64,000 nt of DNA from Haberlea rhodopensis. Its lineage: Eukaryota > Streptophyta > Magnoliopsida > Lamiales > Gesneriaceae. Shown piece by piece: positions 10,501 through 20,691 of this stretch (position 1 is its first letter; every line of letters begins with the position of its first letter). The position numbers and the translations under genes are program-made. The DNA lies in NCBI GenBank assembly GCA_907163345.1, contig CAJQUN010000413.1, positions 186,001 to 250,000 of the forward strand. Reading direction: 5' to 3'. Below the pieces are notes generated by a model. It was not told the origin of the DNA and ran no database searches. It was given only the letters and a program-made list of their open reading frames with translations.

Positions 10501-12008
10501 GCAGATAATAATGACTTCCGGGCTTTAGTTCTACCATGGAAAACGACTTCTTCGTTGTCTGAAGTCGTTAGCTTGACGTCTTTGTTATGACAATCAACTA
10601 TTGCATGGTGTCTAGCTAACCAATCCATACCTAAAATGACATCAAATTCTACCATGTCGAGTTGAATCAAGTCAGCGCTAAATGTCTTATCATTTATGCT
10701 AATCTTGCAGTCTAGATGGATCTTATTTGTCTCTAGAGTTTTGTTGGCGGGGGTCGCCACTCTATATGGTTCATCGAGTAAAACAGGTCTAAGTTTTAAC
10801 TTCTTAGCAAACCTTTTTGACAAAAACGAGTGTGTGGCACCACAATCAAACAATACATAAGCATATAATTCCTTCAATAAAATGGTACCTGCCACGACGT
10901 CACTCGCATCCTCCGCTTCTTCCTGAGTTATTGCATAGACTCGGGCATTGGGTTTGCTTTCTTTTGGTTTGATCGGTGGGCCTCCAGTGCTTGTGTTAAA
11001 TCCCTTTTTATCCTCCTCAGGACAATCTGCGATTCTATGACCAAATTTACCACATCGGAAGCATGCTCCGCTCACCTTACGACACTCTCCAGTATGTGAT
11101 AGGTCGCATAAAGGGCATTTAGGAATGGCCTTATTAGTCTGTGAAAAAACAGGTCCCTTGCTGTACTGGTTCGGTCTTTTAAATCTTTGGTCATTGTCAA
11201 ATGGTCGTTGAGGTGGAGGTCGTTTGCGTTTGAATTCTTCCTCTCGACGTTGGATGTCGGCCTCAGCTCTAATGGCTGCCCCCATTAGGTCCCCAAGGTT
11301 TGTGGTTTCAAATATTGCCAGAGCTGACTGGATTCGACTGTTCAAACCCTTTTTGAAACGATGTATTTTTAAGCTTTCATCTGCCATGATGGTTGGGGCA
11401 TAGGTTCCAAGGGCATGGAACCTTGAAGAGTAATCTATTACTGACATCTCAGGGGTCTGCATCAGATTGTCAAATTCACTCAACTTTTGGATTCGAACTG
11501 CTGCTGGAAAGTACTGCTTCAAGAATGTGCTGCGGAAACCTTGCCAAGTGATCGGTCCCGCTTCTGCCAAAGATGGGGATATGCTTTCCCACCACTTTCG
11601 AGCTTGGTCCACGAGAAAAGGCGTCGTGACGTCAACCTTGATATCTTGAGGTACTTCAAGCAATCGGTGATGATTTTCAACTTCTTTTAGCCAGTTTTGA
11701 GCTATTTCTGGGTCCGGGTTTCCATCGTAGGTTGGTACACGATTTTCACGAAGGGATTCGTAATGATACTTGATCCCTTGTGGTTGCTGGACCGATGGTA
11801 GTGGTAGCTGGTTGGCAGCTGGGTTTACAAATCCTTGAAGAGTTGTAGCCACAATAGTTGCGATTGCCATCAAATCCTCACGGTTTAAATCCACCCTTGG
11901 AGGCGATGGTGGAGGATCCTGGTTTCTGTCTGCCTCGTTAACACTGCCATTGTTGGGAGGAAAAGCGTAGCGAGGGTTGCGGTTTTGACGAGGAGGTCGT
12001 CCAGCCAT
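7529..12008 (-). pseudogene. Gypsy-1 gag-pol, two frameshifts
   Basis: The first frame starts at 12008 (MAGRPPRQNRN) and holds the gag capsid region, a variant knuckle (CPLCDLSHTGEC) and a CCHC knuckle (CFRCGKFGHRIADC) near 11040-11110, and the aspartic protease (LFDCGATHSFLS, with Cys in place of Thr in the usual DTGA) near 10850. It ends at 10170 because of a one-base loss near 10217. The second frame (10173-7942) carries reverse transcriptase (FIDDILVYS near 9840), RNase H (YSDASKDGLGCVL), the HHCC zinc finger and integrase, with MDFVVVLP, SDRDPRFVS and TDGQTERTIQT. Another one-base loss near 7993 moves the integrase C-terminus and chromodomain-like tail (YVKVQWSNHTEREATWE) to a third frame ending at 7529. 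It would otherwise encode about 1,490 residues. Confidence 0.92.
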
Positions 12009-12208
12009 TTCCTACAATTTGAATAATTCTAAGGTTGTTGTGCAAAGGTGTATAGAAATAGGTCACATTGGAAGTAGGTAGAACAGAAAATCGATACTTT
12101 TATTAATAATTGGAAATGCTTACAAATAAATCAATTGAGTCAAGCTTCTAGCGAATTTATTTAATTTAAAGTGCTTCTAAAACATCTTAGCATAAATCAT
12201 TCTACGAG

Positions 12209-12679
12209 CTAGTCTATCACTTCTCCGTCGCCCAACTCTTCCTCGTCTTCTCCCTCTTCCATATGCTCTTCTTCATGGTTTTCTTCCTCTTCCATAGGTT
12301 CCTCTTCGGGGTCTTCTTCTCCTTGAAGATTATCGTTGATCTCTTGCAAGTTGTTTAGGGCGAACAACATCCCATTATTGGTCTCGGTCAAGTGTTCGTT
12401 AGTAATCTCCAGTGTCTCATTCCGAGCTCTTAGTTGTTCTATCTCTTGATTCGACGCCTGAAGCCTTGCATTTGCGACCCTGCGTAGAGTATCGAGCCTA
12501 GCGATTTCTTCCTTTGCTTCCCTGAGCTGTTCGTCAGAGTGGCGGTAGTAATAGGAGAAACGTTGAACTTCTTGGTGTAGATGGTCCCTTATCTCGAGAA
12601 GCTCGGTTATGTTTTGCTTGAGTCCCTCTACTTCACATTCTAGATTCCGGATCATATTGGTCGAAGCGCGGGTCGTCAT
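12209..12679 (-). CDS. extra coiled-coil ORF between leader and gag of Gypsy-1
   Basis: This intact 156-residue frame is in the same orientation as gag, 200 bases upstream of it. I recognise no family. Residues about 8-120 have long heptad-like spacing of Leu, Ile and Val with charged residues, for example EVEGLKQNITELLEIRDHL and EIEQLRARNETLEITNEHL, so an extended coiled coil is likely. Residues about 121-156 are almost entirely acidic (EEEPMEEEENHEEEHMEE). There is no signal peptide or zinc-binding pattern. Standard chromoviruses carry gag-pol only, so this is an accessory frame of unknown function. It could be a captured host fragment or an element-specific assembly factor; both are speculation. 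T-rich tracts at 12826-12868 precede it. Confidence 0.65.
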   Translation of the reverse strand: MTTRASTNMIRNLECEVEGLKQNITELLEIRDHLHQEVQRFSYYYRHSDEQLREAKEEIARLDTLRRVANARLQASNQEIEQLRARNETLEITNEHLTETNNGMLFALNNLQEINDNLQGEEDPEEEPMEEEENHEEEHMEEGEDEEELGDGEVID

Positions 12680-12934
12680 TACCTAATTTCAATGGAGTGG
12701 ATAAATATTAAATTTGGGGATTAATAACAATGATAAGGTATAATTACAAGAACATTGGTATCAATTTATTTATTATTATTTAATTAATTAATTAATTAAA
12801 TATTTATTTATTTATTTATTTACTTATTTTTTTTTTTATTTTTTTTTTTTAATAATTTTTTTTTTTTTCGAAATTGACTTGGGGGTTTTGATGGGTATCC
12901 TAAATTAATCAGTAACCCATGATGAATTTGGATA

Positions 12935-14030
12935 TGACTTACGAATTTGAGAGTAATTATTGGTTGAAGTCTTGAGTAATTAGGGTTCTTTAGGGCGTGA
13001 ATTGTGGTTCGAAATTGGCATCCTTTCCTTATCTGTAATCTGACCAAATCATAGGGCTTTTACTACTGGCATTATTTCGAGCAAGATCTTGAAATTAATT
13101 TGATTTTGGAGTTCGGATTGATGGAGAATTCGTTGGTCGAAGTTTTTCGTAATTTAGGGTTTATAGGGCGTGAATTGCGGCTCGAAATTGGTGTTCTTTC
13201 CTTATCTGTAATCCGTCCAAATCATAGGGCTTTTACTACTGGTATTATTTCGAGCAAGATCACGAATTTAACTTGATTTTTATGTTCGAAAGTTCGATTA
13301 AATAGGTAATGAAAGTTTTCGAAATTTAGGGTTCTTATGAGGCGTAAATCATGTTTCGAAATTGAGCACCTTACTAATTTATAATTTCCGTTTGACAAGG
13401 GGTTTATGGTAGGGATTAAATATCGGTCAAAAACCCGAAATTAATTTGAAATATATGTTCGAATTGATGGCGAAATCGTTGGTCAAAATTTCGTCATTTA
13501 GGGTTTATAGGGCGTGAATTGCGGCTCGAAATTGATCGCCTTACCTCGTTTATAATTCGAAATCAATAAGGGGCTTTTAATATGGAGACAATTACGATTG
13601 ACATACCGAAATTAATTGGGATTTCGTGTTCGAATTGTCAGTCAAATCGGATGCTGAATATCTGCAAAATTTAGGGTTCTTGAGTGTGATTCAAGCTCAA
13701 AATCGGAGACCTTCCCTTGTTGTTAATTTGAATTTTACAGAGGGCTTTTAACATATATGTCATGTGGAATATTTACCTCGAAGTAATTTAAATGTCACGT
13801 TCGGATTGATGGGAATTCGAATTTGGAATATTTCCACATTTTAGGGTTCATAGGCGTGGATTGTGGTTCGAATTGGAGCACATTCCTTTGTTTGTGAGTT
13901 AATAATAATTGAGGGGTTTTGTGATTCATAAACAGACGATGAATTACACGGATTTGATTCAAATTCGGTGTTCAAAATCAGGGGTAATTGATAGCCAAAA
14001 TTTCCGCACTTTTACGTTCTAGGGTTCGTC
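12935..14030 (-). repeat. degenerate ~172-bp tandem array in Gypsy-1 leader
   Basis: Six to seven diverged units recur with steps of about 170-174 bases. The landmark AGGGTT...AGGCGTGAATT...GG-TCGAAATTG recurs near 12991, 13164, 13338, 13507, 13681 and 13851. A second landmark (GGGCTTTTA...) and a third (TTCGGATTGATGG) occupy constant positions within each unit. The array fills most of the untranslated leader between the primer-binding site and the extra ORF. Tandem arrays inside untranslated regions are known from other plant Gypsy elements; this unit length is close to nucleosomal repeat size. Confidence 0.8.
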
Positions 14031-14540
14031 ATCGGACTCCCGGAATTCGCCGTCGTCCGGCGTCTTCGATATGAAATGTGCACGAATGTTTGGTCGTCTG
14101 GTCATGGGCTTCGTGTTTCCGTAATCAATCCATCGTTCCATTCACTGTAGGGTCGGAATCGGAGGGGCATCCATTTCTTGGACTCGCGAGTATCGATCGG
14201 TTAATTGGCCGTCCGAACGCCGTCTGTTCTGCCGGAAATTTGCACCATGAATTCGTCTGAGCAAGGCGGTCATGGTGATGGGTCGATCGTCCGGTAAGAG
14301 CTTGCGGCGGCGAGGTGGAGGCGTGACAGCCATGGACGTTCTTCATCCCCTCTTTTTTTTTTTTTTAATTTCCCAGATTTTCGTTTGTTTTTTTTTTTTT
14401 TTTTTTTTTTTAAAAATTGAATTGTTTTCAGATTTTGGATTCCAACTGATTTTCGATTTAATCAGTTGTCTATTAGATCCGGGATTTATAATTCGGTTGA
14501 TTTATATCAACCAAAAAAAATCTTTTCCCAACGGGATCAT
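14031..14540 (-). other. Gypsy-1 leader, 5' part
   Basis: This is a GC-richer 300 bases followed by T-runs at 14350-14365 and 14389-14412, between the primer-binding site and the tandem array. Short open frames exist on both strands but none shows family resemblance. I treat it as untranslated leader. Confidence 0.5.
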
Positions 14541-14560
14541 GGAACCTGGCTCTGATACCA
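14541..14560 (-). other. Gypsy-1 primer-binding site (tRNA-iMet)
   Basis: The minus strand reads TGGTATCAGAGCCAGGTTCC, complementary to the 3' end of plant initiator tRNA-Met. It lies six bases inside the 5' LTR. Confidence 0.9.
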
Positions 14561-14566
14561 CTAAAA

Positions 14567-15668
14567 TGTCACGCCCCGAGACCGGAGTGCGTGACACCGG
14601 CGTCGAATCCAAACATGATATTTGGACACAACAAGCCTCGTGTACAGATCTATATTAAAACCAGTCTTTTATTCCATAATCAAATAAAATGTCATTACAA
14701 CTTCGAATACGAGATCCAAAAGTCTCGTTCAAAACAAATTGCAGAAACGTAAATAATTAATAAATCTTCTTGAGGCTTCTAGTGGATCACCATCCCCAGA
14801 ATTGCTCTTGTTCCTCTTCTTCGATATCTTCTTCCTCGATCTTGTCTGGGAGGGGAGGTAAGGGGGGTGAGTGTTTGGGAAAACACCCAGCAAGTAGGGG
14901 CCGATTGAACAGTAAAAACACATATAGCTTTATAACAGAAATCATTTTAAACGATTCTAAAAACATAGATCTTGGCATAAAAACACATAAACACATATTT
15001 TCACATATTCACATATCGGCTTATTGGATTCAAGAGGTGGCTCCCGTGGCATAGCACTTTGCTCTTAAGGATCAAGAGGTGGCTCCCATGAATATGGCAC
15101 GTCCACATCATGTAGCACTTTGCCCCGCCGAATCAAGAGGTGGCTCCTACTCACGTAGCACTTTGCTCCGCAAAGTCCTTCGTTCATGATCATGTCACAT
15201 ATTTCTTTGATTTAAAAACATGCTTCTCATAATATTGTTCAATCGAAGTTTAAAAATATACATAAAGTTTGAAAACGAAACGAAGTTATAGCAAAAACCC
15301 ACTTACTTGATGGATAACCGAAGCGAGATCCGCGTTGGGAAGGTGGTGAGAAACTCCTCCTATCTACCTTGAAGGATTTTTGAAATTGTGTGTGATGTGA
15401 GAGCCAAAATTCAAGAATGGTGAGTAGTGGTCTAGGGTTAAGGTATGGTGGTTATATGTAGCTATGATGGGAAGTTTAGGGGTGGAAGGTCCCAAGATTC
15501 TAGCCTTTCCATGGTAAGGATTAAGGTGTGTTAAAGGTGGGGTATTAATTGGGTGATATTATTAGGTATTTAAAAGATAGAATAATATTTGGGTAATAAG
15601 TTTAGGGACTAATAATTGGGTAATAAGTTTAGAGAATAAAGTGGGGGGCATAAATTTGGGGTTTTACA
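14567..15668 (-). repeat. Gypsy-1 5' LTR
   Basis: This is 1102 bases, exactly the length of the 3' copy at 6432-7533, with about a dozen visible substitutions. It ends TTTTACA followed by the target duplication GTTAC. Confidence 0.95.
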
Positions 15669-16524
15669 GTTACCTTGCCATGGGGTGTTTCAAGAAGAGT
15701 GTATGGTCTGCATTACTTTGTTGGAGTCCATATCCTTTCATCGCTGAACTAAATCGCCCAAACCAGGCCCGAGGTGACTGTTTCAATCCATACAAAGCTT
15801 TTTCCAATTTGTGGCTTTGGGAGTTGATGTACATCCTGGTGGGATGTCCATATACACTTCCTATTCGAGATCACCATGGAGAAATGCGTTTTACATCGAG
15901 TTGTAACAACGGCCAATCCAAATTCACGGCCAGTGACAATAATACTCGGACAGTGTTTAGTTTTGCAACCGGTGAGAAGGTTTCACTATAATCTATGCCA
16001 TATGTTTGTGTGAAACCTTTTGCTACGAGCCTTGCCTTGTATCTATCAATAGATCCATTGGTATTGTATTTGATTGAGAACACCCATTTGCATCCTATTA
16101 TCTTCTTCCCTTCAGGCCTTGGTATCAATCTCCATGTGTTGTTTCTTTGCAAGGCTTCTAATTCCTCCTTTATGGCATGTGCCCATTTAGGATTGGTCAT
16201 GTCATGTTCCACACTTGCTGGAATATGATGAGATGACAGAGTTTGAGCAAAGTTCTTGATGGTCGGGTAACTGCTCGGTGGAGACATAGTGTGCAATGGG
16301 ATATTTGGTTTTCCTGGCTTCAGTCTCAGGTGAATATCTAATTGGAGGTTTCCCACGATTTTGCCTGAAAGATAATATATATTCCAAAGGGATATGTTCG
16401 TTAGTGATAGATGGGGAGGTAATAGGAGAACTTGCCTCAGGAGAGTTCTCAGTAGAAGACACGGGTATGGTGAGAAGAGAGGGGTGATCCTCAACCAATG
16501 CTTCTTTACTAATGGAGTTGTCAT
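15669..16524 (-). pseudogene. Copia reverse transcriptase 5' part
   Basis: The minus-strand frame up to about 15871 contains MTNPKWAHAIKEELEAL, GCKWVFSIKYNTNGSIDRYK, ARLVAKGFTQ and DYSETFSPVAKL, the N-terminal blocks of Copia reverse transcriptase. A one-base loss near 15880 shifts the frame, and a stop follows soon after. The next recognisable block, KALYGLKQSPRAWF, lies near 15790, and ADHTLFLKHPMA lies near 15690. The sequence is then cut by Gypsy-1 and resumes at 6431. Confidence 0.88.
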
Positions 16525-16539
16525 GCATGATGTCTAATA

Positions 16540-17700
16540 TGGTTTCTTCTTGCTGCATTGTTTCTACTGTGTTTCCTCCAATCTCGAGTTCGTGTTCGGG
16601 TTCGGATATAGGAGGCGTAGTAGGGCCTCCCATTAGCCACCTTAGGTCATCACTTGTGCTCACATGCTCCCCCTGGGGAACTGAGGTGGATAAGTGAGGG
16701 GAGAAGTATGGTTCTGATTCAAGAAAGGTAACATCCGTGGTGATGTATGTTTTTTGAGTGGTAGGATCAAAACATTTATACCCCTTCTGTCGTAATCCAT
16801 AGCCCAAAAACACACATCGTACTGCACATGGATCAAGTTTGGTACGTTGGGATTTGTGGGTGTGAACAAAGACACTACATCCGAAGATTCGAGGTGGGAT
16901 CATAAGTATAGTTGGTAGTTGAACATGAGAGGAAAGTACTTGTAGAGGAGTTTGAAATTGCAACACTTTGGAGGGCATGCGGTTGAGCAAGTAGACAGAA
17001 GCCGCTACTGCATCATCCCAATAGGTTTTTGGGACACTGGAGCCAAGTAGAAGTGCACGAGCTGTCTCGAGTATGTGTCGATTTTTTCGCTCAGCCACAC
17101 CATTTTGTTGTGGTGTATGGGAGCATGAAGTTTCATGAAGAAGGCCGTGTTGGTGAAAATATGTATGGAACTTATGATTGATAAACTCTCCACCATTATC
17201 GGACCTTAGGATTTGAATGTTGGCAGAGTATTATGTTCGAACCATGTCATGAAAAGTTTGAAAAACTGAAAACACTTCGTTCTTGCTTTTCATGGGATAA
17301 AGCCATGTCATGCGGGTGCAATCATCCACGAAAATCACAAACCAACAATTACCAGAGAGTGTAATAATAGGGGACGGTCCCTACACATCGGAATGTATCA
17401 ATGCAAAAGGAGTAATATTTTTATTCAAACTCACTTGATAAGTAGCCCTATGGCTTTTAGCCAAAACACAAAAGTCATACTTAAATTCAACATGTTGTAA
17501 TGAAAGAAATAAGTTTGGAAATGAGTGTCTTCGATAACCAAATGATGGATGCCCAAGACGACGATGCCACAGCTAGATTTCTCGTTCCTTATAACTAAGA
17601 TGATGACTGGTATAATATGTTGTTCCTTGGCAGCCATCGTCTAAGTAGTATAGTCCCCCTCTCTTAGTACCACGCCCAATAATCTTCTTGCTCAGAACCT
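16540..17700 (-). pseudogene. Copia integrase
   Basis: Read on the minus strand, pieces in different frames show the GAG-pre-integrase region near 17560-17640 (a degraded H-x-RLGH). Next come the core around HSDVWGPSP near 17390, LRSDNGGEF near 17200 and the open frame from 17098 beginning AERKNRHILETARALL. That frame continues with SVYLLNRMPS and the C-terminal CVFLGYGLRQKGYKCFDP block near 16790. All three catalytic acidic positions can be recognised, but frameshifts and a stop near 17235 separate them. The stretch from 16540 to 16700 is the low-conservation linker to reverse transcriptase. Confidence 0.85.
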
Positions 17701-17833
17701 CCTGAAAAAGGCAAAACATTGGGTATATCAGTAAGGTACAATTGAGTTCCATAGTGATTTGGCTTACAGAGAGTAGTCTAGTAGATAATGATGGAACAAG
17801 AAGAGTATGAGAGAGTGAGGGATGGTGATAAGG

Positions 17834-18085
17834 CTACTGTCCCAGCCCCTGTAACCGGGTAGGCCACACCATTGGCGTTGCAATACTGGTTCTTCGTGGT
17901 TGAGTAAAGTTTAAGAAGTCGGTTGGATCAAACGTCATATGGTCTGTGGTGCCAGAGTCAATAAACCATCCATTAGTGTTCTCAGATCCAGAATTATACA
18001 AGCCATGACCAACGTGACCTTGATATGTTGTTATATGTAATTCATCACAGGGAATGAGAGAGAAATATGGCTCAGATGTAGCCAT
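17834..18085 (-). pseudogene. Copia protease
   Basis: The frame contains WFIDSGTTDHMTFDPTDF, the DSG-type active site of Copia aspartic proteases (D near 17955). The frame ends soon after the active site and its surroundings are out of frame with gag and integrase. Confidence 0.8.
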
Positions 18086-18108
18086 AACAGCTTTTCCCGA
18101 TGCATTCC

Positions 18109-19001
18109 CTAGTTTGGTAGGATCCTTCTTCTTCTTGGCTTGTAGTTCATGCCACCAATCTGGATATCCATGTAATTTAAAACATGAGTCTTGTTATGTT
18201 TGTTCCCCCCACAATGCGTGCATTTGATACCAGTTTGTGGTCCCTTTTGTTTTGCAGCATTATGGTGGTTCCCATTTGCCAAGGTGAGTTGTTGTCCATG
18301 GTTCCAGCCTTTAGTGGCCATTACCGCACCGTTAGACGTGGGTTATCCTCCAGAGCTCATGACAGCTTGGTGAGAATCTTCACGTCGAACATGTGCGTAT
18401 GCTTGTTCAATAGTGGGAAATGGTTTTAGCTGGAGTACGTCGCTTCGTATATGATCAAGTCTGTCGTCCAGTCCATCCAGAAGATGTAAACTCTTTCTTC
18501 TTGTAATAAATCATTCAACTTTTTTTATATCTTGCGCACATTTCATAGGATTGGGACGACGAAAATCAATCTCACGCCATATTCCTTGCAATGTATTGTA
18601 ATATTTTTCTATAGATCCGCCTCCTTGTCGCCTCCTTGCAACCCGACTTCGGAGCTCATATACCTGTGAGGTATCCATGCCATCAAAATAAGTAGTTGCA
18701 ATCGAGTCCCAGACTTGTTGTGCCGTAGGAAACCGAATGAAATTCGGGACCAAAGAGTGGTCAAAGGAATTAATTATCCATCCTTTCACTATGGCATTTT
18801 CGGTGCGCCATCTGCGAAATTCAGGATTTGTCTCAGGAGATCACCATTGATATATCCCAATTTGTCCTTCCCTGATATGTACATCTCAGTTACCTGAGAC
18901 CAAAGAGCATAATTGGATCCATCCAATTTAATGGTAAGTGGTATAGTAGGGTGATCGAAGGTTTGCGATATGAGTTGAACCTTGGATAAGGCCTCTGTCA
19001 T
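18109..19001 (-). pseudogene. Copia gag
   Basis: The gag start at 19001 (MTEALSKVQLISQTFDHP) leads into KLDGSNYALWSQ, typical of the UBN2/gag N-terminus. A frameshift near 18845 moves to the frame with WIINSFDHSLVPNFI and WDSIATTYFDG. A stop near 18511 precedes LDGLDDRLDHIRSDVL. The zinc knuckle near 18225 reads CTHCGGNKHNKTHV, with the last cysteine of CCHC replaced by valine. It cannot give a normal nucleocapsid. Confidence 0.85.
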
Positions 19002-19100
19002 TTTAGCTATTCGAGGATGTTGGAAGCGTTTGGTTGGGTTATCAACTCGGTGGAGTCAATGGTTTTAAATGTTCTTTGTTAAATTAAAGAGAATTCATAA

Positions 19101-19115
19101 CCATGCTCTGATACC
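19101..19115 (-). other. Copia primer-binding site (tRNA-iMet)
   Basis: The minus strand reads TGGTATCAGAGCATG directly abutting the 5' LTR, complementary to the 3' end of initiator tRNA-Met. Confidence 0.9.
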
Positions 19116-19333
19116 ATGTTAAACTTAAATATTTGGTATAATTTCATTCTATTTCATCCTTGTGAATATTACATAATATATATACAAAAAACCAAATCAT
19201 ATGGGATCACACCTAATCCCATAATATTGGCATAAAATCTACTTACCTAAACTATGAGATTTTATACAATCTTGAGATTTATACAATCAATTATCCTCCT
19301 ATTCTTTGGGGATTCTAATGACTCGTGCCAACA
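19116..19333 (-). repeat. Copia 5' LTR
   Basis: This 218-base LTR begins TGTTAAACTT and ends GTGCCAACA, followed by the duplication GTATA. It pairs with 5234-5450. Confidence 0.95.
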
Positions 19334-19338
19334 GTATA

Positions 19339-20601
19339 TATATATATATTTGGGTAACACATCAAAAAGATCGTTCTGGTTTTTGATTTCTAAACTTTGC
19401 ATGTATTTGCCTTAAACTGATTATGTCGAGTCACGATATTTTTCAATGCTTGCAGAAGGGTATAAATATAACCAAAGTCACATAATCCTTTTACATCACT
19501 TCGTTCGCTTCGATCGGGAACTGGAGCATTGAATGATTGTGCAGCGCTTTAAGGCGCACTAAGTATTACAAAATTGCGCACTGACGCTCCAGTAATGATC
19601 TGGCACACTCAGTGCACATGTGGCGCTTTACAACTAAGTTTTATTAAGTCACGTATTAATTTTTACTAAGTTGTTAAAACAAACTTAAATGTTGGACATT
19701 CTTAATTCTTCGAAAATATTATGTCATTTTTAATAAATTCGTACTATTACAAAACATGTTAAACATAGATGTACTATTTGGTTTAATTCTTTGAATTCAT
19801 TCTTATGACAAAAAATTAATAATTCATTTTCATTTTTCATTTTTTAAAAATATTTTTCGGAGAACAAGTTATCTCTTTTAGGAGAGCCACCGAATAAAAG
19901 ATTTGAATTGCACTGTAATGAATATAAAATTGATGTAAATTTGTCAAATACAATGTGTATTATGCATGTTTAATTTTATTTCATCAGTGTGTGTGTATAT
20001 ATATATATATATAAATTTTTAATAGACGTATTAAAAAGCACCCGCACTCAAATGTTTTAAAAATTGAGGCACTCGTGCATCCGCACCCGCCTGCACACCC
20101 GCATCACGTGAATTAGGTATAACATTGGCAAAATCTCGGATCACCAATCTAAACCTATTGACTTCGTGATGTTCCAACGATGTTTTCTTAGATGGATTTA
20201 CTATAATGACAATACGCTTTTTAATTGATTCAAAAATAATTAATCTTTTCTGTTATATGTATATACTGTATATGCCTTCTTTACTTAACTCAGTAAATGA
20301 AATATATTGATACAATTAAAAAATTCACAATTTTTTTTTCAGTTTTTTTATTAATTTGAAATCAAATATTCAAAACATAACTATTAATTTGAATCATTTT
20401 TGAATATTTTTTATATGTCACGTCAATTTTCAAAATGTTTGTCAAAGTAACTTAAATTAGGTAAAAAACCTACTAATGAATACAAGATGTTTGACGTATA
20501 GATACATACGTTTTTTAAAAATTAATTAAGAAAAGTTTTTTTTTACAAAAATACCGCATTTTGTAAAATGTTGCAAAAATACCCTAAACTGCTGGTAAGT
20601 G
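19339..20601. other. AT-rich non-coding region
   Basis: No coding frame with family resemblance is seen. Visible features are a (GT)n(AT)n microsatellite at about 19985-20012 and a pair of inverted heptamers CTGGAGC (19521-19527) and GCTCCAG (19586-19592) around a locally GC-richer block. I see nothing else that can be supported. Confidence 0.5.
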
Positions 20602-20691
20602 TAGCGGGAGCCTGATTTTTCAGGCCTCCACTGCAGGTGGCAGCGGGAGCCTACCAACTGCAGGCCTCCACTGCAGCTGACAGCGGAGGCC
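20602..20691. repeat. 40-bp tandem repeat
   Basis: Two full units and a partial third share AGCGGGAGCCT and CAGGCCTCCACTGCAG at 40-base spacing (the latter at 20621 and 20661). It directly abuts the broken end of a Copia reverse transcriptase fragment. Confidence 0.75.

Larger units (their letters stand above)
6432..15668 (-). mobile_element. Gypsy-1: Ty3/Gypsy chromovirus (Tekay/Del-like)
   Basis: A full-length 9237-base Ty3/Gypsy element sits on the minus strand. Two 1102-base LTRs (TGTCACGCCC...TTTTACA) are flanked by the duplication GTTAC (6427-6431 and 15669-15673). The primer-binding site matches initiator tRNA-Met, and a purine tract (AAGGAGGGAGGGA on the minus strand) abuts the left LTR at 7534-7546. 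The order gag, protease, reverse transcriptase, RNase H, integrase plus C-terminal chromodomain-like segment marks a chromovirus; the Tekay/Del assignment is inference. Unusual parts are a leader of about 1.9 kb with a 172-bp tandem array and an additional coiled-coil ORF upstream of gag. The LTRs differ at only about a dozen sites by eye, so it is a fairly young insertion into the Copia element. Confidence 0.95.
5234..19333 (-). mobile_element. Ty1/Copia LTR retrotransposon, split by Gypsy-1
   Basis: A complete but degenerate Copia element lies on the minus strand. Its two LTRs of about 217 bases begin TGTTAAACTT and end GCCAACA. It is bounded by the 5-bp duplication GTATA (5229-5233 and 19334-19338). 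A primer-binding site complementary to initiator tRNA-Met lies just inside the right LTR, and a purine run (GAGAAGAGG on the minus strand) lies next to the left LTR at 5451-5463. The gene order gag, protease, integrase, reverse transcriptase, RNase H is that of Copia. About 9.2 kb of this interval is Gypsy-1, inserted in reverse transcriptase just before YVDD. Several frameshifts and stops make it non-autonomous. Confidence 0.95.

Noticed and set aside
14125..14346. 73-codon minus-strand frame in the Gypsy-1 leader
   Set aside because: It has no recognisable domain, overlaps other short frames on both strands and could be chance in the GC-richer leader.
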